Source: Maricaulis sp048270095 (GTDB lineage: Bacteria; Pseudomonadota; Alphaproteobacteria; Caulobacterales; Maricaulaceae). Taken from it: a stretch of 64,000 nt of DNA. Positions within the stretch are counted from its first letter, which is position 1. Each line of letters begins with the position of its first letter. A program made the translations under genes and the position numbers. Below, in pieces: positions 8,809-16,979 of the stretch. Under the pieces are notes generated by a model. It saw nothing but the letters and a program-made list of their open reading frames with translations, was not told where the DNA came from and ran no database searches. The stretch spans positions 310,001 through 374,000 of the forward strand of contig NZ_JBLWTL010000001.1 in the NCBI RefSeq assembly GCF_048270095.1, read 5' to 3'.

Positions 8809-9309
8809 TTATTGATCCAGCCGAATTCGCATTGCATCGGGCGATACTACAAATTGTTGGGCGAGGGCCTCGATCATTTCGTTATCTTCCACGTCAGATA
8901 TCTTCGAGCGAGCGAATTCTATCAACTTTCGCGGCATCAATATTTCTGCGGCCAGGCGGTTCGCTTCCGCCTCCTGGCGGTTGGATAGGCCCGACCTGTA
9001 CAGCACATCGTCAGTGAGGCCGTCACCAATCAGGGGTCTGTGAAGTAGATAGTGGCTCAATTCATGCGCAGCGGTGAACCTTTGGCGTGTCCGGGCCTCG
9101 TGCCGGTTGATCCGGATGATGTACCCTGCCGGAGCGTCCTCAAAACGCCTGATTTCACCTGATATGCCAGCAGGAAGGGTCGCTCCTCGCAGAATGAGGC
9201 CCAGTGACTCCGCGATGGAACCAATGCTCACTGGGGCCGTAGTAAGGTGCTGCGCTAGCGTCACTTTTTCGGCTGATGAAACTCGTGTCCAAATGTTGTG
9301 CTCCATCAT
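8809..9309 (-). CDS. ImmA/IrrE-family zinc metallopeptidase
   Basis: A 166-residue protein with the gluzincin motif HELSH (His82, Glu83, His86) and a downstream EAEANRLAAEILMP helix supplying the third ligand (Glu113/115). This is the COG2856 pattern. Family members cleave repressors such as ImmR or DdrO to switch on mobile elements or stress genes. No helix-turn-helix domain is fused here and no separate Xre repressor is seen next to it, so its substrate is unknown. It overlaps the membrane-protein gene upstream (ATGA) and abuts the beta-family gene downstream, and so is the middle gene of a three-gene operon. Confidence 0.93.
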   Translation of the reverse strand: MMEHNIWTRVSSAEKVTLAQHLTTAPVSIGSIAESLGLILRGATLPAGISGEIRRFEDAPAGYIIRINRHEARTRQRFTAAHELSHYLLHRPLIGDGLTDDVLYRSGLSNRQEAEANRLAAEILMPRKLIEFARSKISDVEDNEMIEALAQQFVVSPDAMRIRLDQ

Positions 9310-9965
9310 TTGTCCGAGTCCTTATCTCCGTCATCGCCATCTTGGTTTCGGTCGCGGCGTATGGACGAGGGGGGTTCGCCGTACTCGTCGTCGGCAAACT
9401 CAATTGTTTCCTGATCGGGTGCTACTTCTGGCGCACTACTTTGGCCAGGATATAAAGTTCGGCTGTCCAACACTTGGCCAATCAAAGCAAGTAGTCGTTC
9501 GTCCGGGGCTTCTCCAAGAAGCTCTCTTTGTATTTCCTCAACGCGTGTAGCCAACAGACTTCTTAACTCTCCGCCGTCGAGCAGTTCGTCCTTAATGACA
9601 TCAATTGCTGTCCCATGCGCCGCATACTCTGCAGCTTCCCTGGCGGCCGGCAGGGCAGTCTTTTCCGCTACCTCAATTGCTTTGGTAATCGCGGCGGTCA
9701 CAGCTGCCTTCTTCATCCCGCGCCAGCCAAAGAATGCTAAGAGCGCGATGCCCACCGTCGTGCAGGTCAGGATGATTGTCGACGACCCAAAGAGTATCGC
9801 AAAGAGAACAGCAAAGTCAGTTTGCGATATGGCGCTATCCGCGTCGGCAGAGTGTCCTAACGGTGCATACAGAATTATCCAAAATAGGGATGTCACCAGA
9901 AACATAGATAGGACGATCACTGCCGCAATCAGGATTGGATGATTTCTCCCCTGCTCCTCTCGCAT
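9306..9965 (-). CDS. Two-helix membrane protein with long cytoplasmic tail
   Basis: I do not recognise the family. From ATG 9965 the product has about 219 residues: a short basic N-terminus, two membrane helices (about 11-32 and 50-76), a basic juxtamembrane GWRGMKK, a helical alanine/glutamate-rich segment and a very acidic, Asp-rich tail (DGDDGDKDSDK). A TTG at 10031 would add 22 residues, but I see no ribosome-binding site for either start. It is the first gene of the operon with ImmA and the beta-family protein. A membrane-anchored sensor or effector is one possible role; this is inference from topology only. Confidence 0.7.
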   Translation of the reverse strand: MREEQGRNHPILIAAVIVLSMFLVTSLFWIILYAPLGHSADADSAISQTDFAVLFAILFGSSTIILTCTTVGIALLAFFGWRGMKKAAVTAAITKAIEVAEKTALPAAREAAEYAAHGTAIDVIKDELLDGGELRSLLATRVEEIQRELLGEAPDERLLALIGQVLDSRTLYPGQSSAPEVAPDQETIEFADDEYGEPPSSIRRDRNQDGDDGDKDSDK

Positions 9966-10453
9966 ACGTTGTCCAATCTTTATCGTCAGGTTTTCGTTGC
10001 CATGCTTTGCAGACGGGAGCCGCAATAGCAAGCGGTGTCTAAATGGGTACTACAACTAGCAACAAAAAAGTGGGTCGCAGGACAATGAACGCTCAGTTCT
10101 GACCAACCGGCAGTCCCCAGCCAAAATAGGGAGAAAATCGAAACGCTCACCGCTGATCCAGGCCCAAAAAATGTTGACATGCTCCTATTCCAACGCCGCA
10201 TGACTGGTTGCGAGGGAACAAGTTCAGTTTCTAGCGGTTGGCTTTCGAAAGGTAGTGCCTGTCACCGTGTATTTGTCCCGACTTCCTGCGCCAGCTCACC
10301 CACCAAGTCGGGACACGCACCTGCTTCCTTGAAGCAGGATCATGTCCCGGTTTCGGCGGCGATTCTTCGCCTGACCGTCAAGGCCGCAGACCCGAAGCTC
10401 GACAGTCTCCGCCGGTAGCACCCAACGCCGCACCTGATCGCTCCCGGACTGCC
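9966..10453. other. Gene-free stretch at the right edge of the island
   Basis: Nearly 490 bases separate the island operon from the antiporter gene. The open frames here (71 and 79 codons) have no recognisable protein or ribosome-binding site and look random. The stretch must hold the promoter of the minus-strand operon, but I cannot point to convincing -35/-10 elements. Its right half holds two hairpin-forming sequences, listed separately, and may be a remnant of the insertion boundary. Confidence 0.5.
10275..10337. repeat. Two adjacent inverted repeats
   Basis: GTCCCGACTT at 10275-10284 is repeated exactly inverted as AAGTCGGGAC at 10305-10314 (20-base spacer). Six bases later CTGCTTC-CTT-GAAGCAG (10321-10337) forms a perfect 7-bp hairpin with a 3-base loop. 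A third GTCCCG follows at about 10344. These could be a terminator pair, a recombination remnant or a structured RNA; nothing decides between them. Confidence 0.55.
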
Positions 10454-12967
10454 TCAGTCGTCCCCGGAGTCATCCGACAGGAGGATTCCCGGGTCGATGC
10501 CGCGTTTCTCGGCGCTGGCGCGGACGGCCATGCGCAGGGTTTCGCTGCCATCGAGCAGCTGGCGGAAGCGTTCCTCGTCGAGGGTGAGCAGGGTCGAGGG
10601 GGCGATGGCGCGGGCTTCGGCGCGCCGCGGCTTTTGCATCAGTATGGCCATCTGCCCGAACATCTCGCCGCCACCGAGGCGCCAGCTCTGGCCGGCACTC
10701 TGCAGTTCGACGGCGCCGGAGGCGATAAAGAACACGCTTTTCACGACGCTGGTCTTGCGAATGAGCACCTCGCCGGCATTGGCATAACGGGTGCGCAGGG
10801 CACCGCCGAGGCGTTTGAGGGCAACCTCGTCGAGGTCGGCGAAGAGCGGGAATTGCGCGACCAGTTCGGCGCGCTGGGGCGCGATCAGCAGGCGTGGACG
10901 CTGTTCTGCTGCGGCGCGGCGGCTGCCGAGTGCTTTCATCAGGTCGGTGAAGACCTCCGAACCGATCAGCCCATCTTCCAGCATTGTGGAATACTCACGC
11001 TCTTCCAGCCGCAAGGCCGTGCGCCGGATGAAGCGCCGTTCGAGCTGGTCGGCATAGCCGGGATATTGCAGTCGCAGGCCTTCCAGCGCCGTCTCGACGG
11101 CCTCGATGCGGCGCGCGAGCAGATCGTGCAGCATGTCGGCGACCTGGCGCCCGTGGATCCGCCGGATGCGGCCCCGGATGAAGGCATTGAGATCGCGCAG
11201 GATCAGGCGCTGGGACAGCAGGAATTCGAAACGGTCGGCGGTCATGCGCGCCAGCGGACCGGACAGGTGAAGCCGGCTGTGCAGCCAGACCGCGGCCCGG
11301 AAGGCCCGGCCATAGGCGACGCTGCGGCGGGCCGCGAGCTGATAGCCGCGGCGGCCCTGGGTTTGCGCGCCTTCGATCAGGCGGTCAGCATCGGACAGGA
11401 CCTGGTCGGCCATCCGTGCCGAAATTGTCCGTTCCCGCATCCGCGCCAGGATGGTGTCACGCTCATGACCGGCCAGCGCGACCAGGCCGAGCGTGACGCG
11501 GTCGCGGTCGAGGATGTCGACGCTCTCCTCAGCCGTCTTCACCGCCTTGTCGAGCCGTTTGCCGAAACGTTTGGCCTCGGAGCGCACAATGTCATGGCTC
11601 AGCTCATAATTCTCGCTGGTGCGCGCGACGTCCTCGCGCACGGTTTGCAGCGCGACTGCGACGACCTGGCGTGACAGGGCCTGGTCCATCGGTGACAGCC
11701 GGTCGAGGCCAAGCCAGCCGATCACCGTGCGCAGGGTTGCCCCCTGTACGATCAGGGTGAAGAGGGTGAAGCCTGTGGCGAGAATACCGACGACACGCTT
11801 GATCTCGCCCGGGACGCTGACGCTCTCGGTGACGGCCAGCGCCAGTGCCAGCGTGACGGCGCCGCGCAGACCGCCCCACAGGATCGCGGCGCGATAGGGG
11901 CCATCGACGGCCGGCGAAACACGCAGGATGGTCAGCAAAGGCAGGAGTCCGAACAGGATCACGCTGCGTGCTGTGATCGCGGCGAGGACGACGACGCCGA
12001 TCAGCAGGAAGTCGCCGGCGCGGACCTCTTCAAGAATCCGCGGAATCAACAGTGCCGCGAGGATAAAGATCAGCGCCATCGCCCAGTGAGCGAGCAAATC
12101 CCAGACTTCGCGCAGATTGCTCCAGGCCTGCGGCGGCAATTGCCCCGGCCCGGTCAGATTCATCGTCAGGCCCGCGACCACGACCGCGATGACACCGGAT
12201 GCACCAATGCTCTGTTCCGCGCCGATATAGACGAGATAGGGCAGCGCCACCGAAATCGAGATTTGTGCCAGCTCATGCTTGGGCAGGAGTGACATGACCC
12301 AGACGGTGAAGCGACCTCCCAGCCAGCCTGTCAGCGCGCCGCCACCGATCAGGATCGGGAAGCGTGCCAGTGCGGCGCCGAGGCTGGGATCGGAGCCCTC
12401 CAGCATCACGAAACCCATGAAGAGGCCAAACAGGGCAATCGCGGCGGCATCATTGAGCAGGCTCTCGCCCTCAATGATCCGCGCCAGCCGCTGCGGCGCC
12501 GAGATCGAGCGGAAGATCGAGACCACGGCTGACGGGTCGGTGGTCGAGACAATGGCGCCGACCAGAAGGCAGACCGCCAGCGGCAGCGCGCTGGCCCAGG
12601 CCAGCGCATAGCCGACGCTCAGCGTCGCCACGACGACGGCCACAACGGCCAGGACGAGGATGGGCACCCAGTCGTCAAGCATGCGGCGCAGATTCATCCC
12701 CAGCGTCGCCTGGAAGAGCAGAGTCGGCAGGAAAACGTAGAGGAAGACGTTTGACCGGATCGGCAGGCCCAGGATCGCCTCGGCCACCGGATTGAGGGCG
12801 TCGGTCAGCTCGGTTTGCAGGAAAAACAGCGCGGCCGAGCCGATCAGCAGACCCAGCGCGGCGAGGATCACCGTGTAGGGCAGGCGCAACTGCGCTGCCA
12901 GCGGCTCAGCCGCGCCGATGACGAGGAAGAGCGAGGCAATGACTGTGGTGATCAGAACGATGTCCAT
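10454..12967 (-). CDS. CPA1-type Na+/H+ antiporter with C-terminal cyclic-nucleotide-binding domain
   Basis: An 837-residue protein. Residues 1-415 form about 12 membrane helices of the CPA1 exchanger fold, including the pore segments STTDPSAVVSIF and EGESLLNDAAAIALF. A cytoplasmic helical region (about 430-700) follows, then a cNMP-binding-type domain (about 705-825: LFADLDEVALKRL, GEVLIRKTS, GGGEMFGQMAIL). The whole resembles plant SOS1/NHX7-like exchangers and bacterial relatives. It probably exports Na+ in exchange for H+, with gating by a bound ligand; whether it binds cyclic nucleotides is not known. Salt export would suit a marine host. It is a single gene on the minus strand. Confidence 0.92.
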   Translation of the reverse strand: MDIVLITTVIASLFLVIGAAEPLAAQLRLPYTVILAALGLLIGSAALFFLQTELTDALNPVAEAILGLPIRSNVFLYVFLPTLLFQATLGMNLRRMLDDWVPILVLAVVAVVVATLSVGYALAWASALPLAVCLLVGAIVSTTDPSAVVSIFRSISAPQRLARIIEGESLLNDAAAIALFGLFMGFVMLEGSDPSLGAALARFPILIGGGALTGWLGGRFTVWVMSLLPKHELAQISISVALPYLVYIGAEQSIGASGVIAVVVAGLTMNLTGPGQLPPQAWSNLREVWDLLAHWAMALIFILAALLIPRILEEVRAGDFLLIGVVVLAAITARSVILFGLLPLLTILRVSPAVDGPYRAAILWGGLRGAVTLALALAVTESVSVPGEIKRVVGILATGFTLFTLIVQGATLRTVIGWLGLDRLSPMDQALSRQVVAVALQTVREDVARTSENYELSHDIVRSEAKRFGKRLDKAVKTAEESVDILDRDRVTLGLVALAGHERDTILARMRERTISARMADQVLSDADRLIEGAQTQGRRGYQLAARRSVAYGRAFRAAVWLHSRLHLSGPLARMTADRFEFLLSQRLILRDLNAFIRGRIRRIHGRQVADMLHDLLARRIEAVETALEGLRLQYPGYADQLERRFIRRTALRLEEREYSTMLEDGLIGSEVFTDLMKALGSRRAAAEQRPRLLIAPQRAELVAQFPLFADLDEVALKRLGGALRTRYANAGEVLIRKTSVVKSVFFIASGAVELQSAGQSWRLGGGEMFGQMAILMQKPRRAEARAIAPSTLLTLDEERFRQLLDGSETLRMAVRASAEKRGIDPGILLSDDSGDD

Positions 12968-13098
12968 AGGCCTGAATAGCCGGGAAATCAGGCGCGTGGA
13001 ATCGGTATGGTGCGGAAAAACGGGCCAACCGGACTAAATCGCATCCGGGACCCTGAAAAAGGGCAGGACGCGGACGAATTCGCGGCTGTGTTTGCCGG

Positions 13099-13836
13099 TC
13101 AGGCTTCGAAAAACCCGGCGACATCGGCGATCAGCGCCTGTTTCGCCACGGCGACGATCTGCGCGCCCTTCTCCGGTGTCGCCTGCGACGGGTCCGATCC
13201 GATACGGCCATCGGGATAGCGGGCGCGGAAATCGGCGGCATCTGCGAAACCGCCCGAGGGGGCGATTGTCGGGCTCATGGCGACCGATTTGATCGCCTGG
13301 GGCAGCGCGTATTGCGTGACCGAGACTTCCGATGCGGTGGCGTGCGAACCTTCGCCGACCGGGAAAAGGGTACGGCAGGTCTCCATGACGCCGGGCAATT
13401 CCCACCAATTGCGCTGCATCAGCCGCGCCGGGCAAGGCTCGGCGTCGAGCGACCATTGCGCATAGAATTCGGCGAAGGCGGCGCTGATTGTGGTGATATT
13501 GCCGCCATGGCCGTTGAAGAAATAGATCCGCTTGAAGCCGTGGCGCAGCAGGCTCTCTGTCCAGTCATTGATGACGGCGATCATGGTCGAGGGACGCAAG
13601 GTCATCGAACCGGGAAAGCCGAGATGGTGCTGGGCGATGCCGACATTGAAGGTCGGGCCGACGAGGAAGCCGGCTTCGGCGCCAGCCTCGGCGGCGATCA
13701 CTTCCGGGCAAATGGCATCGGTGCCCACCAGCCCGTTGGGACCGTGTTGTTCGGTCGAGCCAATCGGAATCACGATGCCCTTGCAGCGCTTCAGATAGGT
13801 TTCGACTTCAGGCCAGGTGGCGTGGTGGAGCAGCAT
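13099..13836 (-). CDS. Creatininase-family amidohydrolase
   Basis: A 245-residue metal-dependent hydrolase. It has the family's metal-binding segments: PIGSTEQHGPNG with Glu29 and His31, TDA with Asp40, NGHGGN in the middle, and EGSHATASE near residue 170. Relatives act on creatinine, on FAPy intermediates, or on peptide precursors (MftE), so the substrate cannot be fixed from sequence. There is no neighbouring pathway gene: the antiporter lies downstream and a small ORF upstream. Confidence 0.9.
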   Translation of the reverse strand: MLLHHATWPEVETYLKRCKGIVIPIGSTEQHGPNGLVGTDAICPEVIAAEAGAEAGFLVGPTFNVGIAQHHLGFPGSMTLRPSTMIAVINDWTESLLRHGFKRIYFFNGHGGNITTISAAFAEFYAQWSLDAEPCPARLMQRNWWELPGVMETCRTLFPVGEGSHATASEVSVTQYALPQAIKSVAMSPTIAPSGGFADAADFRARYPDGRIGSDPSQATPEKGAQIVAVAKQALIADVAGFFEA

Positions 13837-13934
13837 GGCGAGCCCTTCGCGGCAAGAGGGAGCAGCAAGATTGGATCGCCGAGATAAACGGCCCCGGCAG
13901 CGAAGTGCAAGTGCCTGGCAGCAGCGCGGAGGTG

Positions 13935-14018
13935 CTAGTCCTCGCGGCGGCTTTCAGCCCGGTAGATGAAAGCGGCGCCGACGGCCATGATTGTCGCGAT
14001 TGCGAGCATGAATTGCAT
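13935..14018 (-). CDS. Small membrane protein, 27 residues
   Basis: A short frame of 27 codons plus stop encodes one hydrophobic helix (MLAIATIMAVGAAFIY) followed by a charged tail (RAESRRED). It is preceded by an unusually strong ribosome-binding site, GGGGGAGGTTGAATC directly before ATG at 14018. The combination of strong SD, single membrane span and a charged end is typical of genuine small membrane proteins. No family is recognised. The remaining gap on either side (13837-13934 and 14019-14210) shows no other gene. Confidence 0.6.
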   Translation of the reverse strand: MQFMLAIATIMAVGAAFIYRAESRRED

Positions 14019-14210
14019 GATTCAACCTCCCCCGGTCACGGAAGGAATCAAGCTCCGGACACGCGGCCTTGATGCCAGAAAAACCCTTCCCAACCGTAAA
14101 GGTCTGAAACATTGGGGATAGAAAATGTCTCACGGCGAATTGATTGGCTTGTGAGGTCGTCTTGGCGATGATGCTGGCCTCATTCGGGGACCATGATCGG
14201 GGACTATTCG

Positions 14211-14987
14211 ATGCGCCTTCTCTTCTGCCTTTCCGCTGCAGCGCTGACGCTCGCAGCCTGTTCGCCAGCGACCGAAACGCCGGCGCCTGCCGCGCAACAG
14301 CCTGCGCCCATGCCTGTGGTGATCGAGGCCGCGTTGGCCGATGCGGCGCGGCCTGAGGAGGACCGGCTGCTGGATGTCAATCGGCATCCGGCCGAAGTGC
14401 TCGCCTTTGCCGGGCTGGAGCATGGCTGGCGCGTTGCCGATATCGTGCCGGGAGGCGGCTATTATGCCCGCGTGCTCTCGACCGCCGTGGGTGAGGCGGG
14501 CCATGTCTACGCGTTCAATCCGGCCTGGATCGCCGAGCGTTTCGCGGACGGCAATGCCACCTTGGGCGAACTCGCGGATTCACGCAGCAATATGACCCGC
14601 GTCGTCGACATGATCGAGAATTTCGACAGCGCGATCGACGCGCCGCTGGATGCCGCCTTCATGGTGTTGTTCTACCACGATACCGCCTATGACGGCACCG
14701 ACCGGGTCGCGATGAACCAGGCGATTTACGACGCCCTGCGTCCCGGTGGTGTCTTCATCGTCATTGACCACCATGCCCCCGCCGGCTCCGGCCTGACCTT
14801 CGTCAATGATACCCACCGCATCGATGCCCATATCGTCCGTGAAGAGGTGATGGCGGCCGGTTTCATTCTGGAAGCGGAAAGCGACATGCTCGCCAATCCG
14901 GACGACGACCGGACCGGCAATGTCTTCGCGCCGGATCTGCGCCGGCACACGGACCGCTTCGTCTACCGCTTCCGCAAGCCGGGCTGA
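14211..14987 (+). CDS. Exported lipoprotein with methyltransferase-like domain (COG4798)
   Basis: ATG 14211 gives a lipoprotein signal peptide, RLLFCLSAAALTLAACS, with the lipobox LAAC. An in-frame ATG at 14193 would add six residues. After a proline-rich linker comes a Rossmann methyltransferase fold: VADIVPGGGYYARVLSTAVG as the SAM loop, then LRPGGVFIVIDHHAPAGSG as strands 4-5. This matches predicted methyltransferases of COG4798. A SAM-type enzyme on the outer side of the inner membrane is odd, since SAM is cytoplasmic, so the domain may have lost or changed its activity. The product has about 258 residues. Confidence 0.85.
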   Translation: MRLLFCLSAAALTLAACSPATETPAPAAQQPAPMPVVIEAALADAARPEEDRLLDVNRHPAEVLAFAGLEHGWRVADIVPGGGYYARVLSTAVGEAGHVYAFNPAWIAERFADGNATLGELADSRSNMTRVVDMIENFDSAIDAPLDAAFMVLFYHDTAYDGTDRVAMNQAIYDALRPGGVFIVIDHHAPAGSGLTFVNDTHRIDAHIVREEVMAAGFILEAESDMLANPDDDRTGNVFAPDLRRHTDRFVYRFRKPG

Positions 14988-15005
14988 GCCGAGGCTGGTT
15001 GTCAA

Positions 15006-15044
15006 TGAAAACGGGCGGCGCCGGTCTGGCACCGCCCGTTTTCA
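15006..15044. terminator. Bidirectional intrinsic terminator
   Basis: TGAAAACGGGCGG is repeated inverted as CCGCCCGTTTTCA around a short centre, giving a GC-rich stem flanked by A-run and T-run. It lies between the convergent methyltransferase-like gene and the chemoreceptor gene and can serve both. Confidence 0.85.
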
Positions 15045-15065
15045 TGTCTGCTGTAGTGGCTGCTG

Positions 15066-16523
15066 TCAGGCGGCGTCGAGCGCGGCCTTGAAGGCATTGA
15101 GTTCATGGTCGAGCTGGGTGGCCGACTGGTTCAGCTCCGACGAGGCGAGCATGAATTCCTCGGCGGCTGTGCTGGCGCGGCTGGCCGCCCCGTTCACATT
15201 GTCCATTTCGCGCGTCACTTCAGACGTCTCGCCGGCGGCCCGTTCGGCGAGTTCGGCAATCTCGCGCGTCGCGCTGCTCTGTTCGGTGAAGGCGCCGCGG
15301 ACACTATTGGACGAGGCGCGCAGTTCTTCGATCGTCTCGGCGATCTTGCCCAGCGAGCTGGCGGCGCCGCCCGAGGCCCCGCGCATCGCCTCGATACGCC
15401 CGGCGATATCGCTGGAGGCGCGCGAGGTTTGCTCGGCCAGGGCTTTCACTTCCGACGCGACGACCGCGAAACCCTTGCCGGCTTCACCCGCGCGAGCGGC
15501 CTCGATGGTGGCGTTGAGGGCGAGCAGATTGGTCTGTTCGGCGACGGCCGCGACCAGTTGCATAATGTCCTCGATCTCCTTGGCGGCGGCCTGGAGGTCG
15601 TCGATCGAACGTCCGGCACCGACGGCTTCGGCGGCGGCGCGTTCGGAGACATTGTCGGAATTTTCCAGGATGCGGGACACTTCCGAGATCGAGGCTGATA
15701 ATTCCTGCGCCGCAGCGGCGACAGACTGGACATTGGAATTGGTCTGCCCGGCGCGCTCGGCAGCGCTGCGGGCACCATCGCGCGTGGCGCCGGCATCGGT
15801 CTGAAGCTGACGGGCCAGGGAGTCGACCTGACCGGCGGCGCCCGAGACACCACTGGCGACCGTGCGCAGGGCGTTCTGGAAATTGGTCGCAAGCTCGGCC
15901 ACGGCGGCCCGGCGTGTCTCAGTGTCGGTCTTGGCGGATTGTTCCGCCGCAGCGCTCTGGGCCGCCGATTGCTGCGCGGCATTGGCTTGCTCTGTGCTGG
16001 CGTCGGCTTCGGTCAGGGCCATGGAAGCCTGGGCCGTCATCCAGATCAGCGTTGCAGCCTGGCCGACAACGATCACGGCGTGGAACAGGACGCGGGTAAA
16101 GCTCGCGCCTTCCGGGAAGATGGCCCAGGGCAGGATGAAGTTGAGCGAGAGGTGGTGCACCGCAGTGACGGCCGCTGCCGCCACGATGACGCGCCAGTCC
16201 AGCAGGGCGGCAGTGGCCGCCAGGCAGGCGAAGAACAGCATGTGCATGTCGATCTGCCAGCCCGAACCGCTCATCATGTAGACGAGCGCGGCCGGCAGGG
16301 CGATCAGGCTGGCGCCTGTCGTGATCCGCGAGGACATCGAATTCGCGTCGGTTTTCCAGACGAAGACGGCCATTGCCGCGACCAGTGCGAGGAGAACCGT
16401 CCCGGGGATCAATCGATCCTGGGCCAGGAATAAGGCTGCCAGCGGGTAGAGCACGGCTCCGGCGCAAATCACCAGCGTCAGGGCGGTCTGGGCCTGGGAG
16501 CGCAATTGATCGAGACGTGTCAT
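15066..16523 (-). CDS. Methyl-accepting chemotaxis protein with multi-helix membrane sensor
   Basis: From ATG 16523 the product has 485 residues. About six membrane helices fill residues 15-185, with no periplasmic ligand domain and no HAMP domain seen. They include HMLFFACLAATAALLDW and AVTAVHHLSLNFILPW. A long cytoplasmic signalling coiled coil follows, with the hairpin-tip type sequence EQTNLLALNATIEAARAGE. The receptor therefore probably senses a membrane or redox cue. Its start overlaps the stop of the upstream small secreted-protein gene as ATGA, and no strong ribosome-binding site is visible, implying translational coupling. Confidence 0.93.
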   Translation of the reverse strand: MTRLDQLRSQAQTALTLVICAGAVLYPLAALFLAQDRLIPGTVLLALVAAMAVFVWKTDANSMSSRITTGASLIALPAALVYMMSGSGWQIDMHMLFFACLAATAALLDWRVIVAAAAVTAVHHLSLNFILPWAIFPEGASFTRVLFHAVIVVGQAATLIWMTAQASMALTEADASTEQANAAQQSAAQSAAAEQSAKTDTETRRAAVAELATNFQNALRTVASGVSGAAGQVDSLARQLQTDAGATRDGARSAAERAGQTNSNVQSVAAAAQELSASISEVSRILENSDNVSERAAAEAVGAGRSIDDLQAAAKEIEDIMQLVAAVAEQTNLLALNATIEAARAGEAGKGFAVVASEVKALAEQTSRASSDIAGRIEAMRGASGGAASSLGKIAETIEELRASSNSVRGAFTEQSSATREIAELAERAAGETSEVTREMDNVNGAASRASTAAEEFMLASSELNQSATQLDHELNAFKAALDAA

Positions 16524-16891
16524 ATCGAAAGTCCGTTGTTTGAGGGGGCGGCCGTAAAGGGTGTCGACGGGTCGCGGGGCAGAAGGCAACCGCCCAGCGC
16601 GCCCGGCGGAAGAAGGATCAGCGCGCCGGCCCGGCGCAGGGCCCGCAGCGAGCCCGCATCGGCAATCTCGACAATGCCGATATTGGAGAAGGCGCCGAAA
16701 CGCACGAAGGACAAATCGGCCTGCGCTGTGGCGAGCACCACGTCGGCATGCTTCCATCCCGGTGGAAAGACCGCAGCGGCCTCGCTTCCATGCACCGGCT
16801 CGAACACGGCCAGGGCCGGCATGCCGATCACAGCCAGGCTGACCGCGATGGCGGGCAGGAATTTGAGGGGCGTGTTGGATCGGCGACGCAT
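16520..16891 (-). CDS. Small secreted protein coupled to the chemoreceptor
   Basis: From ATG 16891 the product is 123 residues and begins with a basic stretch and a hydrophobic signal segment (FLPAIAVSLAVIGMPALA). The mature part (PVHGSEAAAVFPPGWKHADV and later RRAGALILLPPGAL) matches no family I recognise; it could be a small periplasmic sensory partner. The four-base overlap with the receptor start supports the gene being real. A longer frame from 16960 exists but adds sequence before the signal peptide. Confidence 0.65.
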   Translation of the reverse strand: MRRRSNTPLKFLPAIAVSLAVIGMPALAVFEPVHGSEAAAVFPPGWKHADVVLATAQADLSFVRFGAFSNIGIVEIADAGSLRALRRAGALILLPPGALGGCLLPRDPSTPFTAAPSNNGLSI

Positions 16892-16979
16892 GGTTTCATT
16901 TCTCAACTGGAAAGAACCAGAGAGCATGCGTGTGGTTAAGAAAGCTTTTCGGTGGCCCAAGCGGTGCCCGAGGGCAGGT

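Noticed and set aside
7109..10031. Prophage remnant
   Set aside because: No integrase, structural or lysis gene is present, and no att repeats were found.
10179..10418. 79-codon plus-strand frame in the gap after the island
   Set aside because: No ribosome-binding site, no family, and it runs through both inverted repeats.
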